This document shows, piece after piece, positions 34,747-44,976 of a DNA stretch of 64,000 nt (positions are counted from its first letter, which is position 1; each line of letters starts with the position of its first letter). The position numbers were made by a program, and so were the translations under genes. The DNA is taken from the NCBI RefSeq assembly GCF_014062315.1, contig NZ_JACGLT010000004.1, positions 1-64,000 on the forward strand. Direction: 5' to 3'. This DNA comes from Gelidibacter maritimus (GTDB lineage Bacteria; Bacteroidota; Bacteroidia; Flavobacteriales; Flavobacteriaceae). The notes under the pieces were generated by a model. It searched no databases and was not told the origin of the DNA. It saw only the letters and a list, made by a program, of their open reading frames with translations.

Positions 34747-37700
34747 ATGATGAAAAACTTTACTTTTTTAAGCAGTTTACTGTTGACTTTTTTAATGGCA
34801 AGTCCGAGTCAAGCTTCAATGAAGCTCTTGGAACAGATGGCACCATGTGATCCCGTAAGTGATTTTATGGAAAATTTTGACACCACAGGACGAGGTTCCG
34901 TTCCCGAATGTTGGAATACATTATTGATCAATTCCGTCCGACCTGTCACATCCCTGGGTGTACAATCAAGTAGTACATCGCCTTCGGCACCAAATGTCTT
35001 CCATTTTAAGAACAATGTGGCAAATCCAGCCGATTTCTATTTGGTTTCACCTCAAGTTAACAACCTATCTAATGCCACCCACCGTTTGCGCTTTATGGCA
35101 CGCGGAAGTGAATCTGCAACTATGAGCATTGGTACCATGACTGATCCGGATGATGAAACGACTTTTACGTCCATTGAGACCTTTGGAATGATCAGTGGTG
35201 TAGATTATAATGAATATATCATCAATTTTGATGCAGGTTATACAGATACCCATATTGCTTTTAAGGTTAACTTTGGAACCGCGTACACTACCACCAACCT
35301 CTATGTGGATAACGTTAGTTGGGAACCAATCCCCACCTGTTTAAAACCCTCTGACCTAATGGTTGATAAGGTCCTAAATACCAGTGCTGATGTGTCTTGG
35401 CTTGCAGGCAACAGCAATGAAAATGAATGGTTGGTAAGCTATAGCGATGTGATTGGATTTGATCCTGAAACCGAAGGGCATACCATTTCTGTTACCGATA
35501 GTCCTGAAGTAACTTTACCTACACTGACGCCAAATACGGCCTATGAGGTATATGTGCAGGCCCAATGTAATGCCACTGAAAACAGCGTTTTTATTGGTCC
35601 AATTAATTTTCAGACCCTCTGCTCGCCAAGCCTACCATTCCATGAAGGCTTTGAGGAAGGCTACTTGCCAAGGCGGCCGTTGGACGGTTGTTGGACGCAT
35701 GAGAGTATCTCAGGTACGAGCCAATGGCAAGCCGTAGATGAGTGGTATAATACTTATGCTGGAGGTTATTTTGCGCGACTTGATTATAATAATGAGAACT
35801 GGATTTTTCATAGCTTTGAGTTGACGGGTGGAACGACTTACCAGTTAAGTTTCTATGCTATGAAGAATGATGAAAACTCCGATTCAGGAAGTGTAGCAAC
35901 TGTTATGGCAAGTCTTGGAACGGATGATTCGGCAATGGCAATGACTACGGAAATTATTCCGTCCACCGAAATAACTTCCGATGGCTATCAGGATATTTTT
36001 GGCACGTTTACACCAGATAATGACGGTGTCTATTTTATAGGGATAAAAGGCACGTTGAATGCTGTAAGTCATCAGCTTTTCATTGATAATATTTCATTGG
36101 AAGCGCCCAGCTGTTTCCGACCTACAAATGTAACGGTGGATGCCGTGTCGTCAGATAGCGCAAATATTTCTTGGACACCTGGAGCCAATGAAACCAATTG
36201 GGTAGTGACGTATAGTAATATTGAAAACTTTGATCCGTTAACCCAAGGCACAGCCATAGAAGTTAGCGGTGCGCCCAACCTTATGTTGACCGATCTAAAC
36301 ATTCATAATACCTACGAGTTTTATGTTCACTCCGTATGTAATGGTAGTGATGGAAACAGCACTTTAACGGGGCCGGAGAAATTTTGGACGGAATGCGAGG
36401 CCGTTGATAGTTTCACAGAAAACTTTGACACTACAGGTGCCGGAATGGTACCGTACTGTTGGAGGGTTGTGGGGAATGATAGTCATATTGCCAATCACGA
36501 GGAAGTTCGTGAAAATCCGACGGCACCCTCGGCACCGCATGTGTTTAGCTTCTATAGTCGTCATGATTCGTTTATGAGCAGCGCCTCTAAAACATTAATT
36601 TCTCCAAAAGTTAATAATCTCTCTGATGGTGATCACCAATTGCGGTTCACATTTAAATCGCCTATTTTTCAACCACAAGGGCATAGTTTTACCTTTTTAA
36701 GGATTGGAACGGTAAGTGGTACAGGGTATATGGCCAAATTTAAATCTATTGAAACCATCCCGTCGCCTACGGAGTTTACCGAGTATGTTGTAAAATTTGA
36801 TCAAAGCTATGAGGGGGAATACATCGGTATTAGTGCATACGCCAATTATGATGGACGTGATTACTATTATTTCATCTATTTGGATGATGTGCACTGGGAG
36901 CCCATTTCGCCATGTGCAAAACCTCAAGACTTGCAGGTTGATGATGTGTCGGCGGCAACGGCAGACATCTCTTGGACTTCTAAAGGAGCGGAAAACGACT
37001 GGTTGGTGATGTACGGCAAAACAGGGGTTGATCTTCAGGATCCAAACACCTTTCAAACGCATGAAGTTAACGGAACGCCAAGTACAATGTTAAATAATCT
37101 CGAACCAAATACCGAGTATGAATTCTATGTCCAAGCACAATGTGGTGGCAGCGACGGCGACAGTGTTATCGCTGGCCCAATTACGTTTTTGACCAAGGAG
37201 AATAATGATGATTTATGTGATGCCATACCTCTAACCCTCGATGAGACTTCTGCTGCGGATGCTTTTACCATAATAAATGGAACAGTGCAACCGGACGAAC
37301 CTTTTGGAGTGTGTTGGAACATCACTGATAATTTACAGACCGCTTGGTTTAAATTTGTTGCACCAACAAGTGGTAAGGTGGTTTTTAACACCATTTCTGG
37401 AACATTGGAACATTATACAATTGCTGTATATAATGCACCTACCGACTGTACTGATATGTCTACGCTTGGAAATCAGCTTTTTTGTGATGCAGAGAAGGAG
37501 GGCGTGGAATTTAGAGGCTCTGCACTGCCTGATCTTGACCAACTCACTCCAGGCGCCCTTTATTATATTCAAGTGGCGGCTCTTGGCTCAGAATCGGGCA
37601 CCTTTGGTTTAGAAGTAAGCAACGGCGCTCCTTTGTCTGTTGAGGATTTTAATAAGGATGAAGCTATTCAATTACATCCCAATCCCGTAGCATCAGGAGC

Positions 37701-37911
37701 CTCATTTTATCTGAGCGCTGCGCAATTTGAAGGCAAAAAAGTCACAGTGAGCATCACTGATATGTTGGGCAAAACAGTTTTTACAGCCCTAACCCAATTT
37801 GATGCGAATAAAATTGCTATTCACCCAAAGAGCCCATTGGATAGCGGCGTCTATTTTGTAAGTCTAAAACAAGACGGACGAATCGTCAATAAACGCTTAA
37901 TTGTTCAGTAA
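34747..37911 (+). CDS. T9SS-secreted fibronectin III / choice-of-anchor-J protein
   Basis: A 1054-residue exported protein (signal peptide LLLTFLMASPSQAS). Jelly-roll-like 'choice-of-anchor J' modules (FMENFDTTGRGSVPECWNT, FHEGFEEGYLP, FTENFDTTGAGMVPYCWR) alternate with three fibronectin III domains (each opening C-x-(K/R)-P-x-(D/N)-hydrophobic and containing ADVSW/ANISW/ADISW and a YEFYVQAQC-type strand). A further beta domain follows, then a type A sorting domain (IQLHPNPVASGASFYLS ... GVYFVSLKQDGRIVNKRLIVQ). Probably a surface or released binding protein; no enzyme domain is visible. Confidence 0.88.
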   Translation: MMKNFTFLSSLLLTFLMASPSQASMKLLEQMAPCDPVSDFMENFDTTGRGSVPECWNTLLINSVRPVTSLGVQSSSTSPSAPNVFHFKNNVANPADFYLVSPQVNNLSNATHRLRFMARGSESATMSIGTMTDPDDETTFTSIETFGMISGVDYNEYIINFDAGYTDTHIAFKVNFGTAYTTTNLYVDNVSWEPIPTCLKPSDLMVDKVLNTSADVSWLAGNSNENEWLVSYSDVIGFDPETEGHTISVTDSPEVTLPTLTPNTAYEVYVQAQCNATENSVFIGPINFQTLCSPSLPFHEGFEEGYLPRRPLDGCWTHESISGTSQWQAVDEWYNTYAGGYFARLDYNNENWIFHSFELTGGTTYQLSFYAMKNDENSDSGSVATVMASLGTDDSAMAMTTEIIPSTEITSDGYQDIFGTFTPDNDGVYFIGIKGTLNAVSHQLFIDNISLEAPSCFRPTNVTVDAVSSDSANISWTPGANETNWVVTYSNIENFDPLTQGTAIEVSGAPNLMLTDLNIHNTYEFYVHSVCNGSDGNSTLTGPEKFWTECEAVDSFTENFDTTGAGMVPYCWRVVGNDSHIANHEEVRENPTAPSAPHVFSFYSRHDSFMSSASKTLISPKVNNLSDGDHQLRFTFKSPIFQPQGHSFTFLRIGTVSGTGYMAKFKSIETIPSPTEFTEYVVKFDQSYEGEYIGISAYANYDGRDYYYFIYLDDVHWEPISPCAKPQDLQVDDVSAATADISWTSKGAENDWLVMYGKTGVDLQDPNTFQTHEVNGTPSTMLNNLEPNTEYEFYVQAQCGGSDGDSVIAGPITFLTKENNDDLCDAIPLTLDETSAADAFTIINGTVQPDEPFGVCWNITDNLQTAWFKFVAPTSGKVVFNTISGTLEHYTIAVYNAPTDCTDMSTLGNQLFCDAEKEGVEFRGSALPDLDQLTPGALYYIQVAALGSESGTFGLEVSNGAPLSVEDFNKDEAIQLHPNPVASGASFYLSAAQFEGKKVTVSITDMLGKTVFTALTQFDANKIAIHPKSPLDSGVYFVSLKQDGRIVNKRLIVQ

Positions 37912-37935
37912 CAATTAAATAGTCAAAGTATTAAG

Positions 37936-37966
37936 AACCTCGGGATTTACTTCTCGGGGTTTTTAA
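37936..37966 (+). terminator. Intrinsic terminator after the fibronectin protein
   Basis: AACCTCG (37936-37942) pairs with CGGGGTT (37955-37961, one G-U pair) and is followed by a T-rich run, 24 bases after the stop codon. Confidence 0.7.
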
Positions 37967-38104
37967 TTTTCATTAAGATAAAATGAAAATGTTTTATTTG
38001 GTTTTTGGAAATACTTTAGTTTTCAAGTTAGGATCTTATTATTATATTAAATGCGAAAGGGAGAAAGATCCGTGTGACTTAAGGTTTTAAGACGATCAAT
38101 TAAT

Positions 38105-38455
38105 TCAATTAAACCAAACCGCATAACCTTCCCGACGAAGCTCTAAGGCAATCTGTTCTTCTGCTTCCTCGGCTTCCGCTCTGGTCAGAAATGGATCGAT
38201 ATGGGTGTATAAACTTGGCCTTAAATATAAACCGTATTTTTCCACGAGGTTGGCCGATAATTTATGGCCTTTTTTATTGCGATAGCCTGATTTGTGTTGA
38301 AGGAAGCGCTCTTTTGGTGTTTTGCTGGTCTGACCAACGTACAAACATTGCAGCACACCATTAAACTGTGGATTGGCCTTCCGAAATTTTGTGTTTTCTG
38401 TAAATACACGCTTGGAAAGTTCGATGACATAAATGGTATATAGTGTTTTTGCCAA
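38105..38455 (-). CDS. GIY-YIG-like nuclease family protein
   Basis: A 116-residue protein. It opens TLYTIYVIELSKRVF, has the segment CLYVGQTSKTPKERFLQHKSG, and ends EAEEQIALELRREGYAVWFN. The Y-x-Y ... YVGQT ... R ... H ... E pattern is that of GIY-YIG domains; the E near the end would be the metal ligand. Stand-alone proteins of this type are widespread, sometimes mislabelled as ribose-5-phosphate isomerase, and have no agreed role. It is not next to a mobile element. Confidence 0.68.
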   Translation of the reverse strand: MAKTLYTIYVIELSKRVFTENTKFRKANPQFNGVLQCLYVGQTSKTPKERFLQHKSGYRNKKGHKLSANLVEKYGLYLRPSLYTHIDPFLTRAEAEEAEEQIALELRREGYAVWFN

Positions 38456-38672
38456 GGTTCTTAAGATTAAGTCATTGTTGACGTAGACGATGAGTTTCGT
38501 GCTTGCCGATGTGGGTGTTTTTTATGGTTTTTTTTACGCTGGATAGATTTTAGTTCCTGCAAATTTGACAGACCAACCAGAGTTTCAGGATGGTTTTTTG
38601 TTGATTTTTTGGTCGGTAATATAGGGTTTATGTTGTCGTTCTTCATCTTTATTGAACCGTAAAAGATCTGTT

Positions 38673-40208
38673 TTATTCAGGGATTATCAATGGTAAAGGA
38701 TGATTATCTTTTTCGGGGAGAAGGGCCTGTTTGTCGGCCAGTTCTTTAGCTAAGGCCTGCATCATGGATTTGAGGCGTTCTGGCTGGGTGTCCGCTAAAT
38801 TTTTGCTTTCAAACGGATCGTCCTTTAAGTAAAAAAGTTCGTAGCTGGGCTGATTGCTTTCGGGATGGTAATGATAAACCAATTTCCAATCAGCCTGAAC
38901 CATACTCGTGAAATAATTACTTCTATGGTCGCCATGTGGAAAATGGTTTAAAAAGATTAGGTCCCGATCTTGATTGTACTTTCCGGAAAGTTGCTGATGC
39001 AGATCAAAACCGTCAAGTGGATAGGCGGGTGGCGTTTGCACTCCGGCCACGCGATTAATGGTTGGAAAAATATCCAATATGGTCCCCAATTGGGGCTGTA
39101 CCGCTCCTTGGGAAATGGGTAGTAATTGTTGGTTTTTGTTCTTGACATCGGGAGTTACCCATGCTGCAATAAATGGAACCCGCATACCGCCTTCCCAATG
39201 ATTTCCTTTTTTACCTTTTAAAGGGGAGGAGCTGCTGTAATTATCTTCAATAGGAAGTGGGGCATCCGATCCATTGTCGCCTAAAAAAATCAGAAGAGTG
39301 TTTTCTCCAATTCCCAACTCTTTGACGTGTTGCATAATATCTCCGAGAGATTTGTCAATGCCTTCAATAAGCGTGGCATAAGCTTGAGCTTGATCTGAAT
39401 ACCCCGAATTCTTATAATGATCGGCAAAACGCTTATCGGAATAAAACGGAGCATGCACGGCATAATGTGACATATTGAGAAAAAATGGTTTACCGTCTTT
39501 TTTGGCTTCGGAAATGGCTTGATTGGCTTCCAACGTTAAGGCTTCAGTTAAAAAGATGTCTTTCCCGTGGTATTTTTCAAGTCCCGGAACGGCCCTGCTT
39601 TTATTACCGCCCGTATGGCCAAAGCCTTCGGTACCCAAATAGCTGCCCGGCTGCCCAATAGAACTGCCTGCAATATTGACCTCAAAACCAATGTTAAGCG
39701 GATCTTCGCCTTCGCTATCAAACGGTCCAAAATGCGCTTTGCCCACGTGAATGGTTTTATAACCGAGCGTTTGTAAAAGTCGGGGAAGGGTCAGAGATGC
39801 CTTGGTCAAGCCTTTCCAGTTCCACGACGAGGGCCCATAAGTAGTACGATTGTCAGACTCTGAACGAATCCAGTTGGTCACTCCGTGCCGTGCCGAATTT
39901 TGTCCCGTCATTATCGAGGTACGTGATGGCGAACAGACCGAATGTGCATAAAAATTAGTAAACCGAATGCCTTGTGCGGAAAGGTTTTCCATGTTTGGGG
40001 TGATGTAAAAATCGTTTAAAGGATAAGAATGTGGCTGGCCGGCAGCATCGGTCAAAAAAGGGACCGAGGTGTCCATCAGGCCCATATCGTCAATTAAAAA
40101 CAGAATAATATTAGGTGGGGTAGCAGGCTCCGATTTTTTTACGGCACAGCTTTGAAATCCCAAATAAAATAACAAAAACAATACTAAGAGCGGGGAAATG
40201 CTGCGCAT
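38673..40208 (-). CDS. Sulfatase, probable lipoprotein
   Basis: A 511-residue type I sulfatase. The signature VCSPSRTSIMTG places the formylglycine precursor at Cys92; metal ligands Asp40-Asp41 (LFLIDDMG) and the distal LGDNGSD motif are present, as are VGKAHFG and MSHYAVHAPF. The N-terminus (LGFQS-Cys21) is a lipoprotein signal, so the enzyme is probably anchored in the envelope. It would remove sulfate esters from algal or host glycans. No glycoside hydrolase or SusC/D lies beside it, so the substrate cannot be guessed, and the formylglycine-generating enzyme is not in the window. Confidence 0.92.
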   Translation of the reverse strand: MRSISPLLVLFLLFYLGFQSCAVKKSEPATPPNIILFLIDDMGLMDTSVPFLTDAAGQPHSYPLNDFYITPNMENLSAQGIRFTNFYAHSVCSPSRTSIMTGQNSARHGVTNWIRSESDNRTTYGPSSWNWKGLTKASLTLPRLLQTLGYKTIHVGKAHFGPFDSEGEDPLNIGFEVNIAGSSIGQPGSYLGTEGFGHTGGNKSRAVPGLEKYHGKDIFLTEALTLEANQAISEAKKDGKPFFLNMSHYAVHAPFYSDKRFADHYKNSGYSDQAQAYATLIEGIDKSLGDIMQHVKELGIGENTLLIFLGDNGSDAPLPIEDNYSSSSPLKGKKGNHWEGGMRVPFIAAWVTPDVKNKNQQLLPISQGAVQPQLGTILDIFPTINRVAGVQTPPAYPLDGFDLHQQLSGKYNQDRDLIFLNHFPHGDHRSNYFTSMVQADWKLVYHYHPESNQPSYELFYLKDDPFESKNLADTQPERLKSMMQALAKELADKQALLPEKDNHPLPLIIPE

Positions 40209-40495
40209 GGTGCAAAATTTAAGTTAGCGAAAGATAATCCGTAATCCTGTTAAAAAGATGCTACCAAAATTAAGCTTTTTACGCCTCTTTACAAAAATGG
40301 ACTAAGTCTACCTTCCGTTGGAAAAATAATGGTTAAAAGATATCCTGGCTCTGTGAACCTACTTTCTATACTATGCATGCTTAATGCTTTTGGAGGCGTA
40401 ACCTTGTCTTTTCGTTACGGAAAAAAATACTTATGTGTTGCATTTTTTATGAGTAACAACCACGTTTTATATTAAGTTTAATTCAAAATTATAGC

Positions 40496-41484
40496 ATGTA
40501 CTACAGAAAATAGCGTGGTAAAGACTTTACTTATCGCAACGAAAACGGTGCTACCGTCAAAGTTGGAGAGATCCGGGATTGGATCAAACGCTTGGTGATT
40601 CCATCTGCATGGAACGAGGTATAAATCAATGCAAACACTAAGGCCGATTTGCTGGTGACTGGGCGGGATGACAAGGACCGAAAACAGTACATTTATCCAC
40701 CCGATTATATTGAACATCAAAATGGCGAAAAATTAGATAGGATTATTGCTTTCGACGATCAGTTGGAGCATATGAGGCGGGTGACCGGACAGCATCTGAG
40801 ACAGAGAAAGTTCTTTCGCTATAAAGTTTTAGCCACCATGCTCCGGTTGATGGAGTCGGCATTTTTAAGACCGGGCAGTGAGGTTTACGCCAAAGAAAAC
40901 CAATCGTACGGCCTTACCACCATTCGGAACAAACATTTAACAATAAATGGCGACGAGCTTATTTTTTTCCTACACAGGAAAGTCGGGGAAAGAACAGGAA
41001 AAACACGTGGTGGATAAAAAACTTGCTAAAATAGTCAAAGCCATTGACGACATGCCCGGGTATGAGATCTTGAAGTACTTGGATGAAGATGGTAACATTG
41101 TGGACGTCAAAAGTGACGACCTTAATTCCTATTCGGGAAGTCATGGGAGAGGAGTTTTCGGCAAAAGACTTTCGCACTTGGGCCGGTACGATGATTGCTG
41201 CCATTGCTTTGGGCGAATTGGGTGTGGTGGAAGAAAGCGACCAAAAGTTATTGGACAAAAACATTAAGGAGGCCGTTAACCAAGTGTCAGAACGCTTGGG
41301 CAATACGCCGGCCGTCGCCCGTAGTTCCTACATTGATCCGCGTATTATCGACGACTATTTAGAGGGTCGTACGCTGCATTATTTTGAAAAGGAAATCCAA
41401 GCCTTGCTCAAAGATGCCGAAAACCTGTCCAAAGAGGAAATTGGGGTACTTTGTATGTTGCGTAACCGTTTGAAAAATAAATAA
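40496..41484 (+). pseudogene. DNA topoisomerase IB, multiply disrupted
   Basis: Type IB topoisomerase homology runs across three frames. Segment 1 (40496-~40970) starts MYYRK, then TAG at 40511-40513; it continues RGKDFTYRNENG and hits TAA at 40622-40624 in AWNEV-stop-INAN. It then reads VTGRDDKDRKQYIYPPDY ... GLTTIRNKHL to a frameshift at the T-run near 40970. Segment 2 reads FSYTGKSGKEQEK ... DDLNSY, then shifts again near 41131. Segment 3 (IREVMGEEFSAKDFRTWAGT ... ARSSYIDPRIIDDYLEG) retains the catalytic-Tyr region. About 20 N-terminal residues are missing. Two stops plus two frameshifts mean it cannot give a working enzyme. Confidence 0.9.
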
Positions 41485-41652
41485 AACAGAGCGTTTCATA
41501 ACTTTTATGCGTCTCTTTCCATAAAACGTAAATCCCGAAAAAATTTTTAACAAAGTGTGATATTAGTAGGCCAATGGACAACCTGGAACCACTGGCTCAA
41601 ATAAACTACCTTAGACGATTGTTAACAAATTAACACATTCTTCTTTAAAAAG

Positions 41653-43365
41653 TTAGTGTCTTAAAATGCGGACCGTTGCTTTCTGGTTTTGTGAATTGGT
41701 TAATTCCAGAAGATATATTCCGGCGGCATGTTCAAGTTGCAATTCTAGGTATTTCGTATTTCGAAATTCTTTTTCCATTAGCATTTTACCGGTCACTGAA
41801 AACACTCTTGCTTTCATTGCTTTTTGAACAGATTTAAATTCAACCGCAAATGCACCTTTTGTAGGATTGGGATGTATTACGAATGTTTCAGATAGCGAAT
41901 TTTCTAAAATGTTTAGTTGAGGTTGACCGAATTTCTGAACGAATAGATCCGACAATTCTCCACCGTCAATAGTATGGTTTCCCGTGCTAGGATCGAAATC
42001 TAAATCACCTCTAAAAGATCCCGTTGTGTAGAGGTTCGCACTTGCATCAATGGCAATCGAACTGGCCCGCCCATCACCCATACCACCAATTTGTGCAACC
42101 CACAAAAAGTTGCCATTCCTGTCCAGTTTTTGAATATACATGTCAAAAGCTCTGGCGGATGTTAAATACGAAGTTCCAGCACCAGGGTCGAAATCTGCAG
42201 TACTGGTAAATAATCCAAAAGTGTAAACATCTCGGTTGGAATCCACAGTAATAGACCGTCCATAATTATTTCCCGGGCCCCCAATTTTTTTTGCCCATAG
42301 TAAATCTCCGTCGTTTGTGATTTTTTGGATGAAAGTGTTATAATAACCTTCAGCCTCCAAAATTAAAGTTTCAGTTCCAGGATCGAAATCTACCGAACCG
42401 TTAAAACTCCCGGTAAGAATTACATTATCATCGCTGTCAACTGAAATCGCTTCGGCAGAGTCGCGTTCCAGACTTCCGAAACGATGTGCCCAAAGGAAAT
42501 TTCCATCGGAATCAAGTTTTTGGATAAAGATGTCTCTTCTTCCCTCGGAGGTTAAAAGATGGGTTGCCGTCCCTGGGTCAAAATCGGCTGTGTCCCGAAA
42601 ATATCCGCCAGTAAAGACATTCCCTTTTGTATCGACGGCTATGGAAAAACCCTCGTCATCGTCAGTACCACCCATTTGTTTGGCCCAGATAAAATGTCCT
42701 TCCGGATCCAATTTTAAGACAAAGACATCTTCTTCGCCAACAGCGGTTAGATTCGCAATTCCGGATCCCGGATCGAAATGGGCAGTGGTGGAAAAACTTC
42801 CTGTGGCATAAATATTTCCGGCGTCATCTGTAGTGACAGCATTGCATTCCTCGCTTTTTGGACCTCCCATTTGCTTTACCCAAATAAAATTCCCGTTAGG
42901 ATCTAGTTTTAAAATAAATACATCGCTTTTACCTGCTGATGTTAATGTCGCCGCTCCGACGCCGGGATCAAAATCCACCGTTCCTACAAAGTAACCTGTA
43001 CTGATCAAGTTTCCTATTTTATCAATAGTGATTGACGTTCCTTCATCAAATCCTGTGCTCCCCATTTGTTTTACCCAAAGGAAATTGCCGTCACGATCTA
43101 ATTTTTGAATAAATATATCATCCTGACCCGCAGAGGTTAGTTCAGCTTTGACGTCTCCCAAGCCAAAATCGATCGTGTCAGAAAATCTACCAATGGTGTA
43201 CACATTGCCATCGGCATCGGAGGTGATAGCATTGCTATTAATGCGGCCCCGCTCCGCTCCAACAGTATGCTTTACCCAAGTAAAGGTTGGAATCTGAGCC
43301 GATAATGGGGCTATACCTATAAAAGTCATTAAGGTAAAACGTAGTAAAATAATTTTAGTTCTCAT
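41653..43365 (-). CDS. T9SS-secreted SBBP/beta-propeller repeat protein (copy 2)
   Basis: A 570-residue paralogue of the protein at 27909-29621, with the same architecture. It has a signal peptide (...FIGIAPLSAQ), propeller blades (for example GNVYTIGRFSDTIDFGLGD, GGTDDDEGFSIAVDTKGNVFTGGYF) and a type A sorting domain (ENSLSETFVIHPNPTKGAFAVEF ... GIYLLELTNSQNQKATVRILRH). The blade sequences differ enough to indicate an old duplication. The pair flanks a 13-kb segment containing sbcDC, a sulfatase and the topoisomerase pseudogene. Confidence 0.9.
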   Translation of the reverse strand: MRTKIILLRFTLMTFIGIAPLSAQIPTFTWVKHTVGAERGRINSNAITSDADGNVYTIGRFSDTIDFGLGDVKAELTSAGQDDIFIQKLDRDGNFLWVKQMGSTGFDEGTSITIDKIGNLISTGYFVGTVDFDPGVGAATLTSAGKSDVFILKLDPNGNFIWVKQMGGPKSEECNAVTTDDAGNIYATGSFSTTAHFDPGSGIANLTAVGEEDVFVLKLDPEGHFIWAKQMGGTDDDEGFSIAVDTKGNVFTGGYFRDTADFDPGTATHLLTSEGRRDIFIQKLDSDGNFLWAHRFGSLERDSAEAISVDSDDNVILTGSFNGSVDFDPGTETLILEAEGYYNTFIQKITNDGDLLWAKKIGGPGNNYGRSITVDSNRDVYTFGLFTSTADFDPGAGTSYLTSARAFDMYIQKLDRNGNFLWVAQIGGMGDGRASSIAIDASANLYTTGSFRGDLDFDPSTGNHTIDGGELSDLFVQKFGQPQLNILENSLSETFVIHPNPTKGAFAVEFKSVQKAMKARVFSVTGKMLMEKEFRNTKYLELQLEHAAGIYLLELTNSQNQKATVRILRH

Positions 43366-43701
43366 GGGTTAATTTGTTAAAAGTGAAATTGAGTTGTTAT
43401 TAGTATTTTATAAACATCGTATAGATCTAAAATGTCATCATGATGATGTTTGAATTCAAAAATTTCAATGCTTTTAAAATGTGATATTTCAACTTATTGA
43501 AGCAACTATGAGCACATTATTAGATTAATTTTGTTTCAAAAATAGCTGTTGGTTTTTAGAGGTTACAGCCTTAATTTTTTTCTTTCTATTATCAATTGTT
43601 GATAACCATTTGACAACAATTTTTACTATGCTCTAAAAGTCATCTATAAAATAGGCATCTTTACACTTCGAGATTTTTTCTAATTTTTAGCACTTATTTG
43701 T
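43366..43701. other. Divergent intergenic region upstream of nrdBA
   Basis: 336 bases. It contains the palindrome CATCATGATG near 43435 and the inverted repeat TATCAA-TTG-TTGATA at 43590-43604, about 97 bases before nrdB. A TTGACA-like stretch follows at 43610. No perfect TAnnTTTG box was found, and no clear pair of NrdR boxes. Confidence 0.45.
43590..43604. promoter_or_regulatory. Inverted repeat upstream of nrdB
   Basis: TATCAA-TTG-TTGATA, perfect 6-bp arms with a 3-base spacer, in the promoter region of the ribonucleotide reductase genes. Candidate operator; the binding protein is unknown. Confidence 0.35.
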
Positions 43702-44976
43702 ATGGAGATTACCCAGGTGATTAAAAGGGATTTTGCCACAAAACCCTTTCATTTACAAAAGATTACTGATGCGATATTGAAAGCGATGACCGCTGCAAAC
43801 CATGGAGGGCCGGAAGATGCACAACGCATATCTGAAACGGTCTATAAAGCACTTCTAGAACGGAAACGTCAGGATGGGAACTATATTCCTACCGTAGAGG
43901 AGGTTCAGGATTTTGTGGAAACAAAATTGATGGAAAGCGGATTTTTTGATGTTGCAAAAGGCTATATACTTTATAGAAATCAACAGACCCAAAGACGTAA
44001 ACTAAACATCTTTGAAAAGCGTATCAATCTGAAGCCTTACGAGTATCCTGCACTCTATGAATATGTGCCAGCCATCCGACATTCATATTGGATCCATACC
44101 GAATTTAATTTTACAAGTGATATTCAGGATTTCAAAACGCGTTTGACGGAAGTGGAGCGCAGTGCTATCAAGAACACCATGCTTGCCATCTCACAAATTG
44201 AGGTTGCCGTTAAGAGTTTCTGGGGAGATATCTATCACCGAATGCCAAAACCGGAAATTGGTTCCGTAGGCGCCACATTTGCCGAAAGTGAGGTGCGCCA
44301 CCATGACGCTTATTCCCATCTCTTGGAAATCTTAGGTCTGAATGAAGAATTTAAAACTCTTAAGAAAAAGCCAGCCATTATGATGCGGGTCCAATATTTG
44401 GAAACCGCACTTAAAAACGCCAAAAGCGAAGATAATAAGGAGTATGCCGAATCGGTTTTGTTATTCTCCCTCTTTATCGAGCATGTCTCATTGTTCTCTC
44501 AGTTTTTAATCATTATGGCCTTTAATAAGCATAAGAATATGCTAAAAGGAATTTCTAATGTGGTAGAAGCAACTTCTAAGGAAGAGCAAATTCACGGCGA
44601 TTTTGGAATTGATCTCATTAAAATAATCAAAGACGAAAATCCAGATTGGTTTGATGACAGCTATAACACGATGATTCAGGAAGTCTGTAAAGAAGCTTTT
44701 GCATCTGAAAGCAGGATCGTGGATTGGATTTTTGAAGATGGCGAGTTGGACTTCCTCCCAAAAGCCGTGGTTAATGAATTTATTAAGAACCGATTTAACA
44801 ATTCCCTTGAGAGCATAGGGATAGCAAAAATATTTGAGATAGACGAAAGCTTGATTGCACAAACAGAATGGTTTGATGACGAGATTATCGGGACCAAGCA
44901 TGGCGACTTCTTCGTGAAACGCTCTATCAATTACAGTAAAAGAACTCAAAGTATAACCAGTGATGACCTTTTTTAA
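43702..44976 (+). CDS. nrdB: Ribonucleotide reductase small subunit with N-terminal ATP-cone
   Basis: A 424-residue class I R2 protein, about 90 longer than usual because residues 1 to ~95 form an ATP-cone (VIKRDFATKPFHLQKITDAILKAM ... VEEVQDFVETKLMESGFFDVAKGYILYRNQQ). The ferritin-like part has metal ligands in SEVRHHDAY (Glu197, His200) with Tyr204 at the radical position, and the second half-site in LFIEHVSLFSQ and KEEQIHGDFG. It makes the radical that NrdA uses to reduce ribonucleotides. The ATP-cone on R2 rather than R1 is known from the flavobacterium Leeuwenhoekiella blandensis, where dATP acts through the small subunit. The stop is followed directly by the nrdA ATG. Confidence 0.95.
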   Translation: MEITQVIKRDFATKPFHLQKITDAILKAMTAANHGGPEDAQRISETVYKALLERKRQDGNYIPTVEEVQDFVETKLMESGFFDVAKGYILYRNQQTQRRKLNIFEKRINLKPYEYPALYEYVPAIRHSYWIHTEFNFTSDIQDFKTRLTEVERSAIKNTMLAISQIEVAVKSFWGDIYHRMPKPEIGSVGATFAESEVRHHDAYSHLLEILGLNEEFKTLKKKPAIMMRVQYLETALKNAKSEDNKEYAESVLLFSLFIEHVSLFSQFLIIMAFNKHKNMLKGISNVVEATSKEEQIHGDFGIDLIKIIKDENPDWFDDSYNTMIQEVCKEAFASESRIVDWIFEDGELDFLPKAVVNEFIKNRFNNSLESIGIAKIFEIDESLIAQTEWFDDEIIGTKHGDFFVKRSINYSKRTQSITSDDLF

